Shown here one piece after another: positions 36,530-45,223 of a stretch of 64,000 nucleotides of DNA. The stretch lies in NCBI GenBank assembly GCA_027676805.1, contig JAQENU010000003.1, positions 40,815-104,814 on the forward strand, written 5' to 3'. The notes beneath the pieces were generated by a model that had not been told where the DNA came from, made no database searches, and saw nothing but the letters and a program-made list of their open reading frames with translations. The number at the start of each line of letters is the position of its first letter. Within the stretch, counting starts at the first letter, position 1. The translations under genes and the position numbers were made by a program. This DNA is from Coprobacillaceae bacterium UN01-12pH3A (lineage in GTDB: Bacteria; Bacillota_I; Bacilli_A; Erysipelotrichales; Coprobacillaceae).

Positions 36530-37439
36530 AGTCTAAGCGTTTTACTTCATAGCTGTTTGAAACATAATGATTGATTGAAGAAATGTAACGGAAGCTTGCG
36601 AAAGCCATAAAGACATATCCGATCACAATATCTTTAAAGAAAGCTCCCATGATTTCAGGCAGCTCCATGAAGCTAGGAACGGCTTTGATAGCTTCAAATA
36701 TTGAGACATCAAAGACTTTGTAGATTTCAACTCCAATACATACATATTCTGCCAAAAATAAAACAACAATACTGACGATGATCGATATCCAAAGCCCTTT
36801 CTTAGATAAAGATCCAGCTAATTTTTCATATCCTTTAACGGCACAAACTACCATTAAGTAAGCGGCGATAGCGACGATATAGCCTAATTGATAGACCCCT
36901 ACCCAAATAGCACCGCCAATTAAAGCACCAAGCACAGCCCCGACAATTCCCATATCAAGGTTTTCTTTTTTGGCTGATTTTTCAGTTGTAGCATTGACGA
37001 TCTTTTCATAACATTCCGGACAGATGACTTCCACATTTCCCTGAATACTGTAAAAATCCAATCCATTTTCATTTTCACAGTATTTACATGTATGAATAAA
37101 TCCTTCTAATTGACAATAGCTCGTTACTTTTTTCAATATTTCAGCTAATGTGTCACTGCTTGTTTTTTTATTGTCTTTTAAATTAATTGATACAATACCT
37201 TCATTATAGCTAACGTAGTTCACGTTTGCTACTTCTTTTGCCATTGAACTAAACATATCACGATTTTTTTCATTATCGCTTCCTTCAGGTTCCTTCGCAT
37301 TCACTGTAATTAAAAAAACTTTACGCATCTTATCATAAACAACGACAACCGGATAGCTCTTAAAAACCCCATAGACAGCATTGCGCTGCTTATCCTCTTT
37401 AAAGTTGTTTTCAATTACAAATTGTTGTAAATTCTTCAT
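36528..37439 (-). CDS. Membrane protein with zinc-ribbon motif
   Basis: Not recognised as a named family. From the ATG after GGGAGGATTT it has 303 residues. Residues 1-110 form a soluble N-terminal domain. Two CxxC knuckles, CKYCENENG and VICPECYEK (near 117-143), should bind one zinc ion. Four hydrophobic segments follow near 163-183, 185-205, 215-240 and 260-283. The basic C-terminus should be cytoplasmic. It is monocistronic. Zinc-ribbon membrane proteins of this shape are common in Firmicutes, but their function is not established. Confidence 0.7.
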   Translation of the reverse strand: MKNLQQFVIENNFKEDKQRNAVYGVFKSYPVVVVYDKMRKVFLITVNAKEPEGSDNEKNRDMFSSMAKEVANVNYVSYNEGIVSINLKDNKKTSSDTLAEILKKVTSYCQLEGFIHTCKYCENENGLDFYSIQGNVEVICPECYEKIVNATTEKSAKKENLDMGIVGAVLGALIGGAIWVGVYQLGYIVAIAAYLMVVCAVKGYEKLAGSLSKKGLWISIIVSIVVLFLAEYVCIGVEIYKVFDVSIFEAIKAVPSFMELPEIMGAFFKDIVIGYVFMAFASFRYISSINHYVSNSYEVKRLD

Positions 37440-37663
37440 AAATCCTCCCATTAATCAACATAATTTGACATTTCCCTGCCGGTATCAGTATATCATAATT
37501 CCTACTTATATGGTATATGATTTGAAAATAAAATAAACAAAATTTCTTATTTGTTCCTTACAACAAATCCTCCATTTTGCTTATTTTCCAGTTGTTTCCA
37601 ACTATCGGCTTGTTTATAGTAACACACTCCATGTCTTTTGACACAAACGAAGCACCTCTTACT

Positions 37664-37696
37664 AAAAAAACACATACCCACAAACATAGGTATGCG
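37664..37696 (-). terminator. Terminator of the metallophosphoesterase gene
   Basis: On the minus strand CGCATACC and GGTATGTG arms (one wobble) are followed by TTTTTTT. Confidence 0.85.
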
Positions 37697-38461
37697 TTAA
37701 TGATCCGCAACATTCTCACTTTGCGTATAAACTTCAGATTTTTTTATCGTCGTGATGGACATATCGTTCAAACACAGACAGTTGATCTGTCCGCCTTCAA
37801 AACTTCCTAAACCACCGTCAATACCGATTTTATCATGGAAAATCGGATCTTCCCAGATGTCAAAAATCTGTTCTCCATGTAGGAAGCAGGTTGGTGTATG
37901 TCCAAAGATGATGGTTTTTCCATCTAATCCTTTGCTCATATAAAAATATTCACGCATCCATGCGCATTCTTCTTCAGTTTGATCGTATAATCCTTTTTCA
38001 GGATTGATTCCCGCATGAATCAGCACATATTTCTTTTTATTCATCATGACTTCAATAAAGCTCGGACAATCATTTACAAAGCGAATCATATCCGCCAAGA
38101 AAGCAGCTCTCACTTGTTTATATTCTTCTTCACTGATATTTTTCTTATTCAAATACTGGTGATAGTTATCAATTGTTTTTCGTCCGCCGTTTTCTATCCA
38201 CATACGAAACTGGTTCGTCGTCGTATCATTATCTTTTAAAAGCGATTCCCGCATCATGATCTCATGATTGCCTTTAATCAGCTGGATATTTTTACGTTTA
38301 AATATTTCAAAGTAAATATCCAGACTCTGTGGTCCGCGATCACAGACATCGCCTAATATATACATATCGTCTTCATCTCTGAATTGAATCTTCTCCAGTA
38401 ATTTCATGAACACCTGATAATGCCCGTGCAAATCAGAAATGATATAGACCTTTTTTGCCAT
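37697..38461 (-). CDS. PPP-family metallophosphoesterase
   Basis: A 254-residue phosphoesterase with the serine/threonine protein phosphatase signatures SDLHGHYQ (near 9-16), GDVCDRGP (near 37-44), KGNHEIMM (near 63-70), HAGINPE (near 153-159) and FGHTPT (near 183-188). Such proteins act as protein phosphatases or hydrolyse diadenosine polyphosphates (ApaH-like). The 250-residue size fits bacterial PrpA/ApaH relatives. It is divergent from the EIIB-like gene cluster, with a 137-base shared promoter region. Substrate not predictable. Confidence 0.86.
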   Translation of the reverse strand: MAKKVYIISDLHGHYQVFMKLLEKIQFRDEDDMYILGDVCDRGPQSLDIYFEIFKRKNIQLIKGNHEIMMRESLLKDNDTTTNQFRMWIENGGRKTIDNYHQYLNKKNISEEEYKQVRAAFLADMIRFVNDCPSFIEVMMNKKKYVLIHAGINPEKGLYDQTEEECAWMREYFYMSKGLDGKTIIFGHTPTCFLHGEQIFDIWEDPIFHDKIGIDGGLGSFEGGQINCLCLNDMSITTIKKSEVYTQSENVADH

Positions 38462-38565
38462 ACTATCACCTCGTTTTTATTGTATCATACTCTTAGAATA
38501 AATCTATTGAAATACATGAAAAGATTTTACTAATTAAGAAAATGAGAAATAGCGACAATAATTGT

Positions 38566-38574
38566 TGCTATAAT
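38566..38574 (+). promoter_or_regulatory. Extended -10 promoter of the EIIB-like cluster
   Basis: TGCTATAAT lies 24 bases before the start of the first EIIB-like gene. No clear -35. Confidence 0.6.
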
Positions 38575-38598
38575 GTATAAAAAGGGGCGTGATGATTT

Positions 38599-39228
38599 AT
38601 GGATCAATTTTATCAAAATATCTACAGTGATTTGTTTTATTATTGGGTTATCGGTAAAAAAGCCGATTTTCACCAGCATCATATCCTGATGAGCAAAGTT
38701 GATAACGGTGATTCCGCACGCATCATCCGCTTTGATTTAACGAATGCGACCGCCTATCTTAAAATTTGGGAGAAGGATCTCGTTGAAGAAGAAATTATTG
38801 ATGAAAACGGAGAGCATTTATTTTATCTGCATTACCACATCAACGATATCCGTCAGTGTCGCTACTTATTTTATGAATTCTATAAAGTGATCTTGCATCA
38901 TAATAATCAAATCAAAATAAAAGTTGCTTTGTGCTGTTCGGGTGGACTATCGACTTCACTTTTTTCTGTCAAGCTGGCTGAATTAGTAGAACTGGAAAAA
39001 CTGAATTACGATTTTTCTGCCATCAGCATTTATCATTTACGCTATCAGCTGAATGATTTTGATGCTATTCTGCTCGCACCCCAGATTGCCTATCTGGAGC
39101 CTGCAATCCTAAAAGCAACAAATCGCAAGATTCCAATTTTTTGCATTGAACCGATTGATTTTGCGACCAATAACTATCATCGGGTATTAACTCAGCTGAA
39201 TCAATTGCAGCTTAGCAAGTTAAAATAA
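38599..39228 (+). CDS. EIIB(cellobiose)-like protein with novel N-domain, copy 1
   Basis: A 209-residue soluble protein. Residues from about 107 to 205 resemble the PTS EIIB domain of the lactose/cellobiose family: CCSGGLSTSLF at 112-122 corresponds to the phosphocysteine loop CSxGMSTS (Cys113), and AILLAPQIAYLEPAI (156-170) to the conserved LLGPQIAYM segment. Residues 1-105 form a domain I do not recognise, containing EEEIIDENGEHLFYLHYHI (63-81), which is conserved in the next gene. No EIIA or EIIC is nearby, so it is unlikely to be a transport subunit. It may be a phosphorylation-dependent regulator. Confidence 0.7.
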   Translation: MDQFYQNIYSDLFYYWVIGKKADFHQHHILMSKVDNGDSARIIRFDLTNATAYLKIWEKDLVEEEIIDENGEHLFYLHYHINDIRQCRYLFYEFYKVILHHNNQIKIKVALCCSGGLSTSLFSVKLAELVELEKLNYDFSAISIYHLRYQLNDFDAILLAPQIAYLEPAILKATNRKIPIFCIEPIDFATNNYHRVLTQLNQLQLSKLK

Positions 39229-39323
39229 CATTTTCATTTTTTACAAATCATTTACTGCTTTGGAAAATGCGCTTTATCACAGCAGTTCTCTGTTATGATA
39301 AAAATGTAAAGGAGGCGAAGAAA

Positions 39324-39941
39324 ATGGATGAATTTTACAATGAGCTATATGGTGATCTTATCTTTGAATGGATTAAAACCCTTTGTTTTAAGTATCAGTT
39401 TCCCGATATTTCGCAAAAAGAAGAAGAGATGTATAAAAAAGCCTCGATCAAAAAAGAAGATTATCGCGGCAGTGTGACTTTATGGCTGACAGAACACATT
39501 ATTGAAGAAGAGATCAAAGATAAAGACAATCATACGATCTTTTATTTGCATTATAATATCGTCTCTTTAAAGCAGTGCTACAGCTTTATCCATGATTTTT
39601 TCAGAGCCTTCATCAACTTTTTGGAGTTGTCTCATACACGTGTCTTACTCTGCTGTTCAGGCGGACTTTCGACATCTTTGTTTTCATATAATTTACAGGA
39701 AGTGGCAGACAGCTACCATCTCCCTATTACATTTTCAGCAGTTGGGGTCAGCGAGCTGAAGGATGTTTTTCATGAATATGACATTATCTTATTGGCACCG
39801 CAAATTGCCTATATGCAATCCACCATTGCTCAATATAAAACCAATGATAAGCAAAAAATCATCTGTATTTCACCAAATGATTTTGCAGCGCAGAACTATC
39901 ATCAATTAGTTTTAGAAATTGTCGATAGGAATTTAACTTAA
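39324..39941 (+). CDS. EIIB(cellobiose)-like protein with novel N-domain, copy 2
   Basis: A 205-residue paralog of the preceding protein. It shares the phosphocysteine loop CCSGGLSTSLFS (Cys111), ILLAPQIAYMQ, and the N-terminal EEEI...FYLHYNI...QC pattern. The frame is open 57 bases further upstream, but the ATG after AAAGGAGGCGAAGAAA is chosen. A separate extended -10 (TGTTATGAT at 39291-39299) may drive it. It is followed after 32 bases by a SIS-domain regulator. As for copy 1, a role as a sugar-PTS-like signal protein is inferred. Confidence 0.7.
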   Translation: MDEFYNELYGDLIFEWIKTLCFKYQFPDISQKEEEMYKKASIKKEDYRGSVTLWLTEHIIEEEIKDKDNHTIFYLHYNIVSLKQCYSFIHDFFRAFINFLELSHTRVLLCCSGGLSTSLFSYNLQEVADSYHLPITFSAVGVSELKDVFHEYDIILLAPQIAYMQSTIAQYKTNDKQKIICISPNDFAAQNYHQLVLEIVDRNLT

Positions 39942-39973
39942 AAACGTTTATAATAAAAACAGGAGGGGATTTT

Positions 39974-40723
39974 ATGATCACGTTGCTGAGCCGTATTTTA
40001 ACTTATTTAAATGGTACATTATTCAATGATGATTATTACCGTTTCTGTCTTTTTGTCATTGAAAACTATACTCAGATGGACAGTATGACTTTAGATAAAG
40101 TCATTGGGAAAAGCCGAGTAAAAAAAGGCGATATTTTAGCTTTCTGCCGACTTTTAGGGTTTGACAGTTATGAAGCTTTTAACGAATATTTGATGCAGAC
40201 ACACAGTATGCGTATGGATCAAATACGTGCTAGAATGATCGATGTCAACAGTGATACGTTTATGGATATGATGGGCGGAGTCTACAGCAAGGAAGAATTG
40301 AAGGACAAGATTTCCATGATCTGTAAGATGATTTTTGAAGCCGACCGCATTGTCTTGTTTGGTGCCCAATATCCAATGGCAATCAGTGTAGAAATGCAGA
40401 CAGATTTTATTTCATTAGGCAAGCCAAGTATTCAATATCATAGTTTTATCCCGATGCAGCTGACCAAAAAAGATGTTGCTATCGTTGTTTCCGGTACCGG
40501 ACGCTATATTCAGGATTTCAATCGTGAAAAAGAACATGTTCATTTAGAAAGAGCGCAGTCGATTCTGATTACGCAAAATAAAATCTATGCCGACAGCTCG
40601 ATGTCTTTAGCTAAGCATACGATATTAATTCCGGGTAAATATGATGGCATCAACTTCAATTATCAGCTGATGATGATCTTTGACTTATTAAGAATTCATT
40701 ATTACCAACAATATTATCTATAA
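39974..40723 (+). CDS. RpiR-like SIS-domain transcriptional regulator
   Basis: A 249-residue protein of the MurR/RpiR type: an N-terminal HTH-like region (residues 15-75, with KGDILAFCRLLGFDSYEAFNEYL) and a C-terminal SIS sugar-phosphate-binding domain (ADRIVLFGAQYPMAISVEMQ near 122-141; AIVVSGTGRYIQDF near 168-181). The N-terminal part is less canonical than in the second RpiR protein of the window. Its position after two EIIB-like genes suggests that it reads a phospho-sugar signal in the same circuit. A TTTATAAT sequence upstream could be its own -10. Confidence 0.8.
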   Translation: MITLLSRILTYLNGTLFNDDYYRFCLFVIENYTQMDSMTLDKVIGKSRVKKGDILAFCRLLGFDSYEAFNEYLMQTHSMRMDQIRARMIDVNSDTFMDMMGGVYSKEELKDKISMICKMIFEADRIVLFGAQYPMAISVEMQTDFISLGKPSIQYHSFIPMQLTKKDVAIVVSGTGRYIQDFNREKEHVHLERAQSILITQNKIYADSSMSLAKHTILIPGKYDGINFNYQLMMIFDLLRIHYYQQYYL

Positions 40724-40801
40724 AAAAAGCAGCGAATAAAATTGTTGTGACCAAAAAAGTTAGACCAACTTTAGGAGTCACTACAAAAATCGCTGTTTTT
40801 T
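40722..40801. terminator. Shared terminator of the SIS and histidine kinase genes
   Basis: AAAAAAGCAGCGA and TCGCTGTTTTTT arms overlap both convergent stop codons. The arms are separated by 54 bases that mostly consist of a 45-base palindrome (40742-40786), so the whole can fold into one long interrupted stem. Confidence 0.7.
40742..40786. repeat. 45-base palindrome resembling joined IS3-family ends
   Basis: The outer arms TTGTnGTGAC are inverted copies (nine of ten positions), as are inner arms AAAGTT and AACTTT, around a five-base centre. Both arms resemble the terminal repeats of IS3-family (IS150 group) elements, which often read GTGACC...AAAGTTxGAC. There is no room for a transposase. 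It sits in the loop of the shared terminator. The family assignment is from memory. Confidence 0.5.
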
Positions 40802-42125
40802 AATGGTTTAATAATAACTGTACTTTAAAGGTTTGATCATCATAGGTAATATTGGTAATTCCATTATACTTACTTACTATCTTTTTAATCGAGGGAATTC
40901 CGATTCCGATCTGATGCTCCCGTTTACTGGAAATAATACCATCCTCTTTTTCAATAATTTCTCCCTCATAGCTGTTGCTGACCACTATCATAAACGAATC
41001 CGTTCCGGAAATTCCCGCTTTAATATCCACGAACCGCGGCAGTTCCTGCTGGCGCCTGCAAGCTTCAAACGCATTCTCCAATAAGTTCCCCAGCAAAGTA
41101 ATCAAATCCTGTTCATTAATCGCGATTTGCTGAGGCAATTTAAGAGAAGTCGTCATTTTTATATTATCTTTTTGGGCTTCCTTTAAAAAGTGCTGTACCA
41201 TTGCTTCCACCACAATATTATCACATAAGCAAATCGATTCATTATGGATCTTATTCAGCATTGAATCTAAGTAATGGTCGGCTTTGTCATATTCTTCCAT
41301 AGAAAGATATTCCCTTACCGCTAACACATGATGGCGAAGATCATGGCGCATACGGCGCATATCATTAAACTGTGTTTCAATCATTCGATATTGATTTTGC
41401 TGCAGCTGATTCTGACGATCCAAAGCGTGATATTTTTCTTCAATCTCCTTTCCTTCAAGCGTTCTTTCCAGTGTAATAAATAACCCTGTGTGCGCTAATG
41501 TCACCGCGACATACCAAAAAATCGGCACTGTTATATTCGTAATAAAGAGATCACTCAGCTTCATATATTCAATCGCCGGCAATAAACAAAAACGGTGAAT
41601 CAGAAAAAAGCATACCGGAACCAACCATAAATAATTAGATAATGGCAATTCCTTGGATTTCATAATCAAAGGTTTGATAACCCGCTTGACAATCAGAATC
41701 ATCGGCGGCATACAGATCACATTAATTAATATATACACAATCAACGAGATCGGAAGAAGAGATTCATTTTTAATAACCACCGGCAAAATACGATCATACG
41801 AACGATAGAACAGATAAATGGCATCACTGTAATTAACAATGATAAAAAAGATAAAGATCAAATCATCTAGGCGCAGCTTACATTTTTTCTTAATTAAAGA
41901 AATAATCAGCAATAGCCAGATCACGATCACAACAAAATCAATACGATCATCTAAAAAATAATAATGGATGAAAATGGCAATAATATCATAAATCATGAAC
42001 TCTCCCACAATCATCCACATCTGCTTCCCTGTAAGGTTCGTTAAATCCTTAAATAAATACCAAATAATAAAGGCCAGCGAGAAAAAAACAAGCCAAGGTT
42101 TAAGCAGATGATCAATCGGAAACAT
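40800..42125 (-). CDS. GHKL sensor histidine kinase (AgrC-like)
   Basis: A 441-residue kinase. About six or seven helices in residues 8-215 form the sensor. A coiled coil (ERTLEGKEIEEKYHALDRQNQ) leads to the phosphorylated His in RRMRHDLRHHVLAVREYL (near 254-271), and the ATPase part shows LLGNLLENAFEAC and GIGIPSIKKIV. It begins right after the LytTR regulator stop codon, so the two are cotranslated. AgrC relatives usually sense a peptide made by AgrB/AgrD, but neither gene is nearby. The signal is therefore unknown. Confidence 0.88.
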   Translation of the reverse strand: MFPIDHLLKPWLVFFSLAFIIWYLFKDLTNLTGKQMWMIVGEFMIYDIIAIFIHYYFLDDRIDFVVIVIWLLLIISLIKKKCKLRLDDLIFIFFIIVNYSDAIYLFYRSYDRILPVVIKNESLLPISLIVYILINVICMPPMILIVKRVIKPLIMKSKELPLSNYLWLVPVCFFLIHRFCLLPAIEYMKLSDLFITNITVPIFWYVAVTLAHTGLFITLERTLEGKEIEEKYHALDRQNQLQQNQYRMIETQFNDMRRMRHDLRHHVLAVREYLSMEEYDKADHYLDSMLNKIHNESICLCDNIVVEAMVQHFLKEAQKDNIKMTTSLKLPQQIAINEQDLITLLGNLLENAFEACRRQQELPRFVDIKAGISGTDSFMIVVSNSYEGEIIEKEDGIISSKREHQIGIGIPSIKKIVSKYNGITNITYDDQTFKVQLLLNH

Positions 42126-42126
42126 C

Positions 42127-42846
42127 TTAAAGAGTTCCTTCTAGTTTAGCAAACTGATAATCTGCATACTGCTGTCGAATCTCCGCACGCTTCGCTCTGG
42201 CAATTGGAATTCTTTCTTGATTATCCATTAAGAAATCTGTGGTATCCATTTTACTAACCTTATCCATATTGATAATGCAATTGCGATAACAATTCAAAAA
42301 TGACGGATAGCACAGCAGCATTGGCGCAAACTGGTCAAACGGCATATAGCTTTTAATCATCCGTTCAATGGTATGAATCTGGATATAATGATTATTATAA
42401 TCTGTATAAATAATATCCTTCAATAGAACTTTAATCTGAATTCGTCCTTCTTTTACTTGAATATATTTGCTTTTCGCATTTAATTGCTTCAAGCATCTTT
42501 CCATCACTTCGACTAACAGCTCATATTGATAAGGCTTCAATAAATAGTCAAATGCTTTTACCCGATAGCTTTCCACTGCATGATCTTTGCTGGTCGTTGT
42601 AAAGATCAGAATCTTTTCCGCGTCCTTTTGTCGAATCACTTTTGCAATTTCTAAACCATTTATTCCCGTTAAATAAATGTCAATGAATATAATATCATAT
42701 TCCCCATAGTCTGATTGGAGGAAAGATTCTCCATCTTCAAAATGATCAATATCCATTTCCAAATGCTGTAATTGATTATATGTCTGAAGATATTCCACCA
42801 ACTGCTGCTGTTCCTTTGGTGAATCTTCAATGATCGCTATTTTCAT
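42127..42846 (-). CDS. LytTR-family response regulator (AgrA-like)
   Basis: A 239-residue regulator with a receiver domain (phosphoacceptor Asp in DIIFIDIYLTGINGLE near 55-70; lysine in FDYLLKPYQYE) and a C-terminal LytTR DNA-binding domain (YNNHYIQIHT region and FLNCYRNCIINMDKV). The ATG after GTGGGGTATGATCTT is chosen. Partner of the downstream GHKL kinase. A TATAAT about 40 bases upstream could serve as its -10. Confidence 0.88.
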   Translation of the reverse strand: MKIAIIEDSPKEQQQLVEYLQTYNQLQHLEMDIDHFEDGESFLQSDYGEYDIIFIDIYLTGINGLEIAKVIRQKDAEKILIFTTTSKDHAVESYRVKAFDYLLKPYQYELLVEVMERCLKQLNAKSKYIQVKEGRIQIKVLLKDIIYTDYNNHYIQIHTIERMIKSYMPFDQFAPMLLCYPSFLNCYRNCIINMDKVSKMDTTDFLMDNQERIPIARAKRAEIRQQYADYQFAKLEGTL

Positions 42847-42928
42847 AAGATCATACCCCACTTATCTGCAAATTTTGTCATTTATATTATACATGAAAAA
42901 ACAACAGATTTAAATAAAGAATACACAA

Positions 42929-42957
42929 CAAAAAAACGACTGCAATCAGTCGTTTTT
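42929..42957 (-). terminator. Terminator of the DUF1275 gene
   Basis: AAAAACGACTG-CAAT-CAGTCGTTTTT is a perfect stem overlapping the stop codon, with T-runs on both strands. Confidence 0.85.
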
Positions 42958-43638
42958 GGATTCTATAAACATGATTGAGAAAACGATCGCTAAGATAATC
43001 ACACTGACTAAAATCGATTTTTCCAACAAAAAACGAGTCAGATACATCGATACTACCGCACCAATTATAAACAGTGCAATAATCACAAAGTACTGCAAAG
43101 CATGTTTTTTAGCCGTTGGATCATGATGAATCACCGCTTTATAGAGCTGTTCACTCCCGCTTCTTAAATTTCCTGTACACATCGTAGAAGCATAGGCATT
43201 CCCATTGACCTTACGAAAGCTTTCTGCCTGTAGGGAACAGACAAAGGAAATCGCTACATTGACCATTAAATCATATTTTCCGGCAGGAACAAAAGCAACG
43301 ATGCCCACGATTACCAATTCAAACAGCACAATGATTTGACGCCAGTGAATATTGAGGTCACTTTTATACTGATAATGTTCACGAACGCCTTCTGCCAGCA
43401 AGACACCCAAAATAAAGGCAAGAATCGGAATCAGATACGAGGCGGCTTTTAGATAATCGCCATTACCGATATTCAGTCCTAAGAAAATAATATTTCCGGT
43501 TTGCGCATTGGCAAAGACGTGACCGCGGCAAAAATACGTATAAGCATCTAAGTATCCCCCCACAAAAGCAAGCAAAGACGCCAAAATGAAAGATTCCGAT
43601 ACTTGCTGTTTGGTTAGTTGTTCTCGTAAGAATTTCAT
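42946..43638 (-). CDS. DUF1275 (YoaK-type) membrane protein
   Basis: A 230-residue membrane protein of the YoaK/DUF1275 family with six hydrophobic segments. Typical family features are GGYLDAYTYFCRGHVFANAQTGN (near 27-49) and the late CTGNLRSGSEQLY (near 154-166). Family function is not established. Some members sit next to stress or redox genes. It lies alone between terminators upstream of the LytTR/GHKL pair. Confidence 0.82.
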   Translation of the reverse strand: MKFLREQLTKQQVSESFILASLLAFVGGYLDAYTYFCRGHVFANAQTGNIIFLGLNIGNGDYLKAASYLIPILAFILGVLLAEGVREHYQYKSDLNIHWRQIIVLFELVIVGIVAFVPAGKYDLMVNVAISFVCSLQAESFRKVNGNAYASTMCTGNLRSGSEQLYKAVIHHDPTAKKHALQYFVIIALFIIGAVVSMYLTRFLLEKSILVSVIILAIVFSIMFIESKND

Positions 43639-43688
43639 TCTTTTCCCTCTAATCCATGTTTTCTTTTTTCTATTGTACTCTTTTATCC

Positions 43689-44243
43689 TTATTTTTCAAT
43701 ATCCAAATACAGCATACCTTTCTTTAACGAAGCACTATCTCCCCCTAATAAGTTGACAACAGCATAAGCAAACGGCAGCGTAGTCGCCGGTCCTCGGCTG
43801 GTAATCAATCGATCATCAATCACTACTGTTTCCTGACAATACTCCGCTTCTGTAAATAAGCTTTCATATTTTTCACCCGGATAAGAAGTCATCTTTCTTC
43901 CTTCTAATATTCCAGCTGCATGCAGTACGATTGGGGCAGCGCAAATAGCTCCAATATATTTATGCTCCTTATCAAAATAACGAATAAGCTCAAGTACCCT
44001 TTGATCATCTCTTAAATTCACTGCTCCCGGCATTCCTCCTGGTAAGATCACCATATCATAACTGTAAATGCTCTCATCTAAAAGATGATCCGCTTCCACT
44101 TTAATGCCATGTGCTCCTGTAACCCAAGCCTCTTTAGTAATACTGATTAAATCCGCTTCAAAACCTGCTCTGCGCAGAATATCCGCGACAAATAAAGATT
44201 CACCTTCTTCATATCCGGTGGCTAATAATAACGCTATTTTCAT
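43689..44243 (-). CDS. DJ-1/PfpI-family protein
   Basis: A 184-residue protein of the DJ-1/ThiJ/PfpI superfamily. The nucleophile Cys lies in IGAICAAPIVL (near 99-109), and the conserved acidic residue in ATGYEEGE (near 8-15), as in the DJ-1 subgroup (YajL/YhbO-like glyoxalase or deglycase types). From the ATG after AAAGGAGAGATAAAT. Function in this organism cannot be narrowed further. Confidence 0.86.
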   Translation of the reverse strand: MKIALLLATGYEEGESLFVADILRRAGFEADLISITKEAWVTGAHGIKVEADHLLDESIYSYDMVILPGGMPGAVNLRDDQRVLELIRYFDKEHKYIGAICAAPIVLHAAGILEGRKMTSYPGEKYESLFTEAEYCQETVVIDDRLITSRGPATTLPFAYAVVNLLGGDSASLKKGMLYLDIEK

Positions 44244-44318
44244 ATTTATCTCTCCTTTCACTGCCACCAGTATACTAAGAATACGATATGACTTCTATTC
44301 ATTTCCTAAATTAAGAAA

Positions 44319-44345
44319 TGAAAAAACAAGGATCAATCCTTGTTT
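44319..44345 (-). terminator. Terminator of the RpiR regulator gene
   Basis: AAACAAGGA-TCAA-TCCTTGTTT with a following T-run on the minus strand overlaps the stop codon. Confidence 0.8.
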
Positions 44346-45097
44346 AAATAAGCGTATTCCTGAGCGATTAAGCTGGCAATACATTGAAGCTGATAAGGGT
44401 GACTGGCCTGATCCTGCATCGAATCAAAATGAATCGTTTCTATAAACGCCTCCTGCATTTCTTCTCCCCCATAAACAAAATAGAGCTTCGGACGTTTCAA
44501 AGACTGCGGCAAGCGGCGAAATTCATAGTCAAAATAGGCACCCGTATAACTAAAAATAATAATTAAGTCGTCCTGAGTGGCAGATTTTAGATACTCCATC
44601 TGCTGTTTATAGGAGATTTTAGTATAGGTCACTTTCCCCAGCATCAATAAATCACTCTGTAAATTGAGTGCGACTGAACCGGCTTTCATTAAACCAAACA
44701 ATGCAACCTTCTGATAGTGCTGAATATCCTGACATAATTGCCGAATCTGCTTAGGTTGAATAGATTTTATAACCAGATCAACACTTTCTTTGATCTTTGC
44801 ACCATAATCCCCGATACGTTCCTCCAATGAAGGTGATGAGGAATAGAGTTCAAAATGAAGGTCGGGCAGCGTTAACAGTGTTTTAAGCTCATTATAATCC
44901 TGCAAGCCAATCTCTTTACAAAAACGGGAGATTGAACTGATTGCCACATGACATTGTTCTGCCAGCTCACGAATGCCAATTGCTTCCATATCATTTAAAT
45001 GAGTTAAAATAAATTCTGCGATCAGACTATTGGTAGATCCGTCTTTTTCACTTGCCAGTGTACTTAAAAAAATGACTGGAAGTTTACTGTAAAGCAT
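44333..45097 (-). CDS. MurR/RpiR-family transcriptional regulator
   Basis: A 254-residue regulator with a canonical RpiR HTH (IGIRELAEQCHVAISSISRFCKEIG, residues 40-64) and a SIS sugar-phosphate domain (YQKVALFGLMKAGSVALNLQSDL near 128-150; IIIFSYTGAYFDYEF near 174-188). It is transcribed alone. No sugar catabolic gene adjoins it, so the effector and target are unknown. It is a distant relative of the SIS regulator at 40 kb. Confidence 0.87.
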   Translation of the reverse strand: MLYSKLPVIFLSTLASEKDGSTNSLIAEFILTHLNDMEAIGIRELAEQCHVAISSISRFCKEIGLQDYNELKTLLTLPDLHFELYSSSPSLEERIGDYGAKIKESVDLVIKSIQPKQIRQLCQDIQHYQKVALFGLMKAGSVALNLQSDLLMLGKVTYTKISYKQQMEYLKSATQDDLIIIFSYTGAYFDYEFRRLPQSLKRPKLYFVYGGEEMQEAFIETIHFDSMQDQASHPYQLQCIASLIAQEYAYLNKD

Positions 45098-45223
45098 ATC
45101 GATCCTCTCCTCTTATTATAAATATTAAACACTTAACGCCTTAGCCTATAAACAGACCTTTGATACAATAAAAGATACCTTATCCTGCTAAAGACGAAAT
45201 GATAAGATAACATAAAATGGATT

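Noticed and set aside
42862..42945. agrD-like peptide gene upstream of the LytTR regulator
   Set aside because: No small ORF with a ribosome binding site in the 84 bases.
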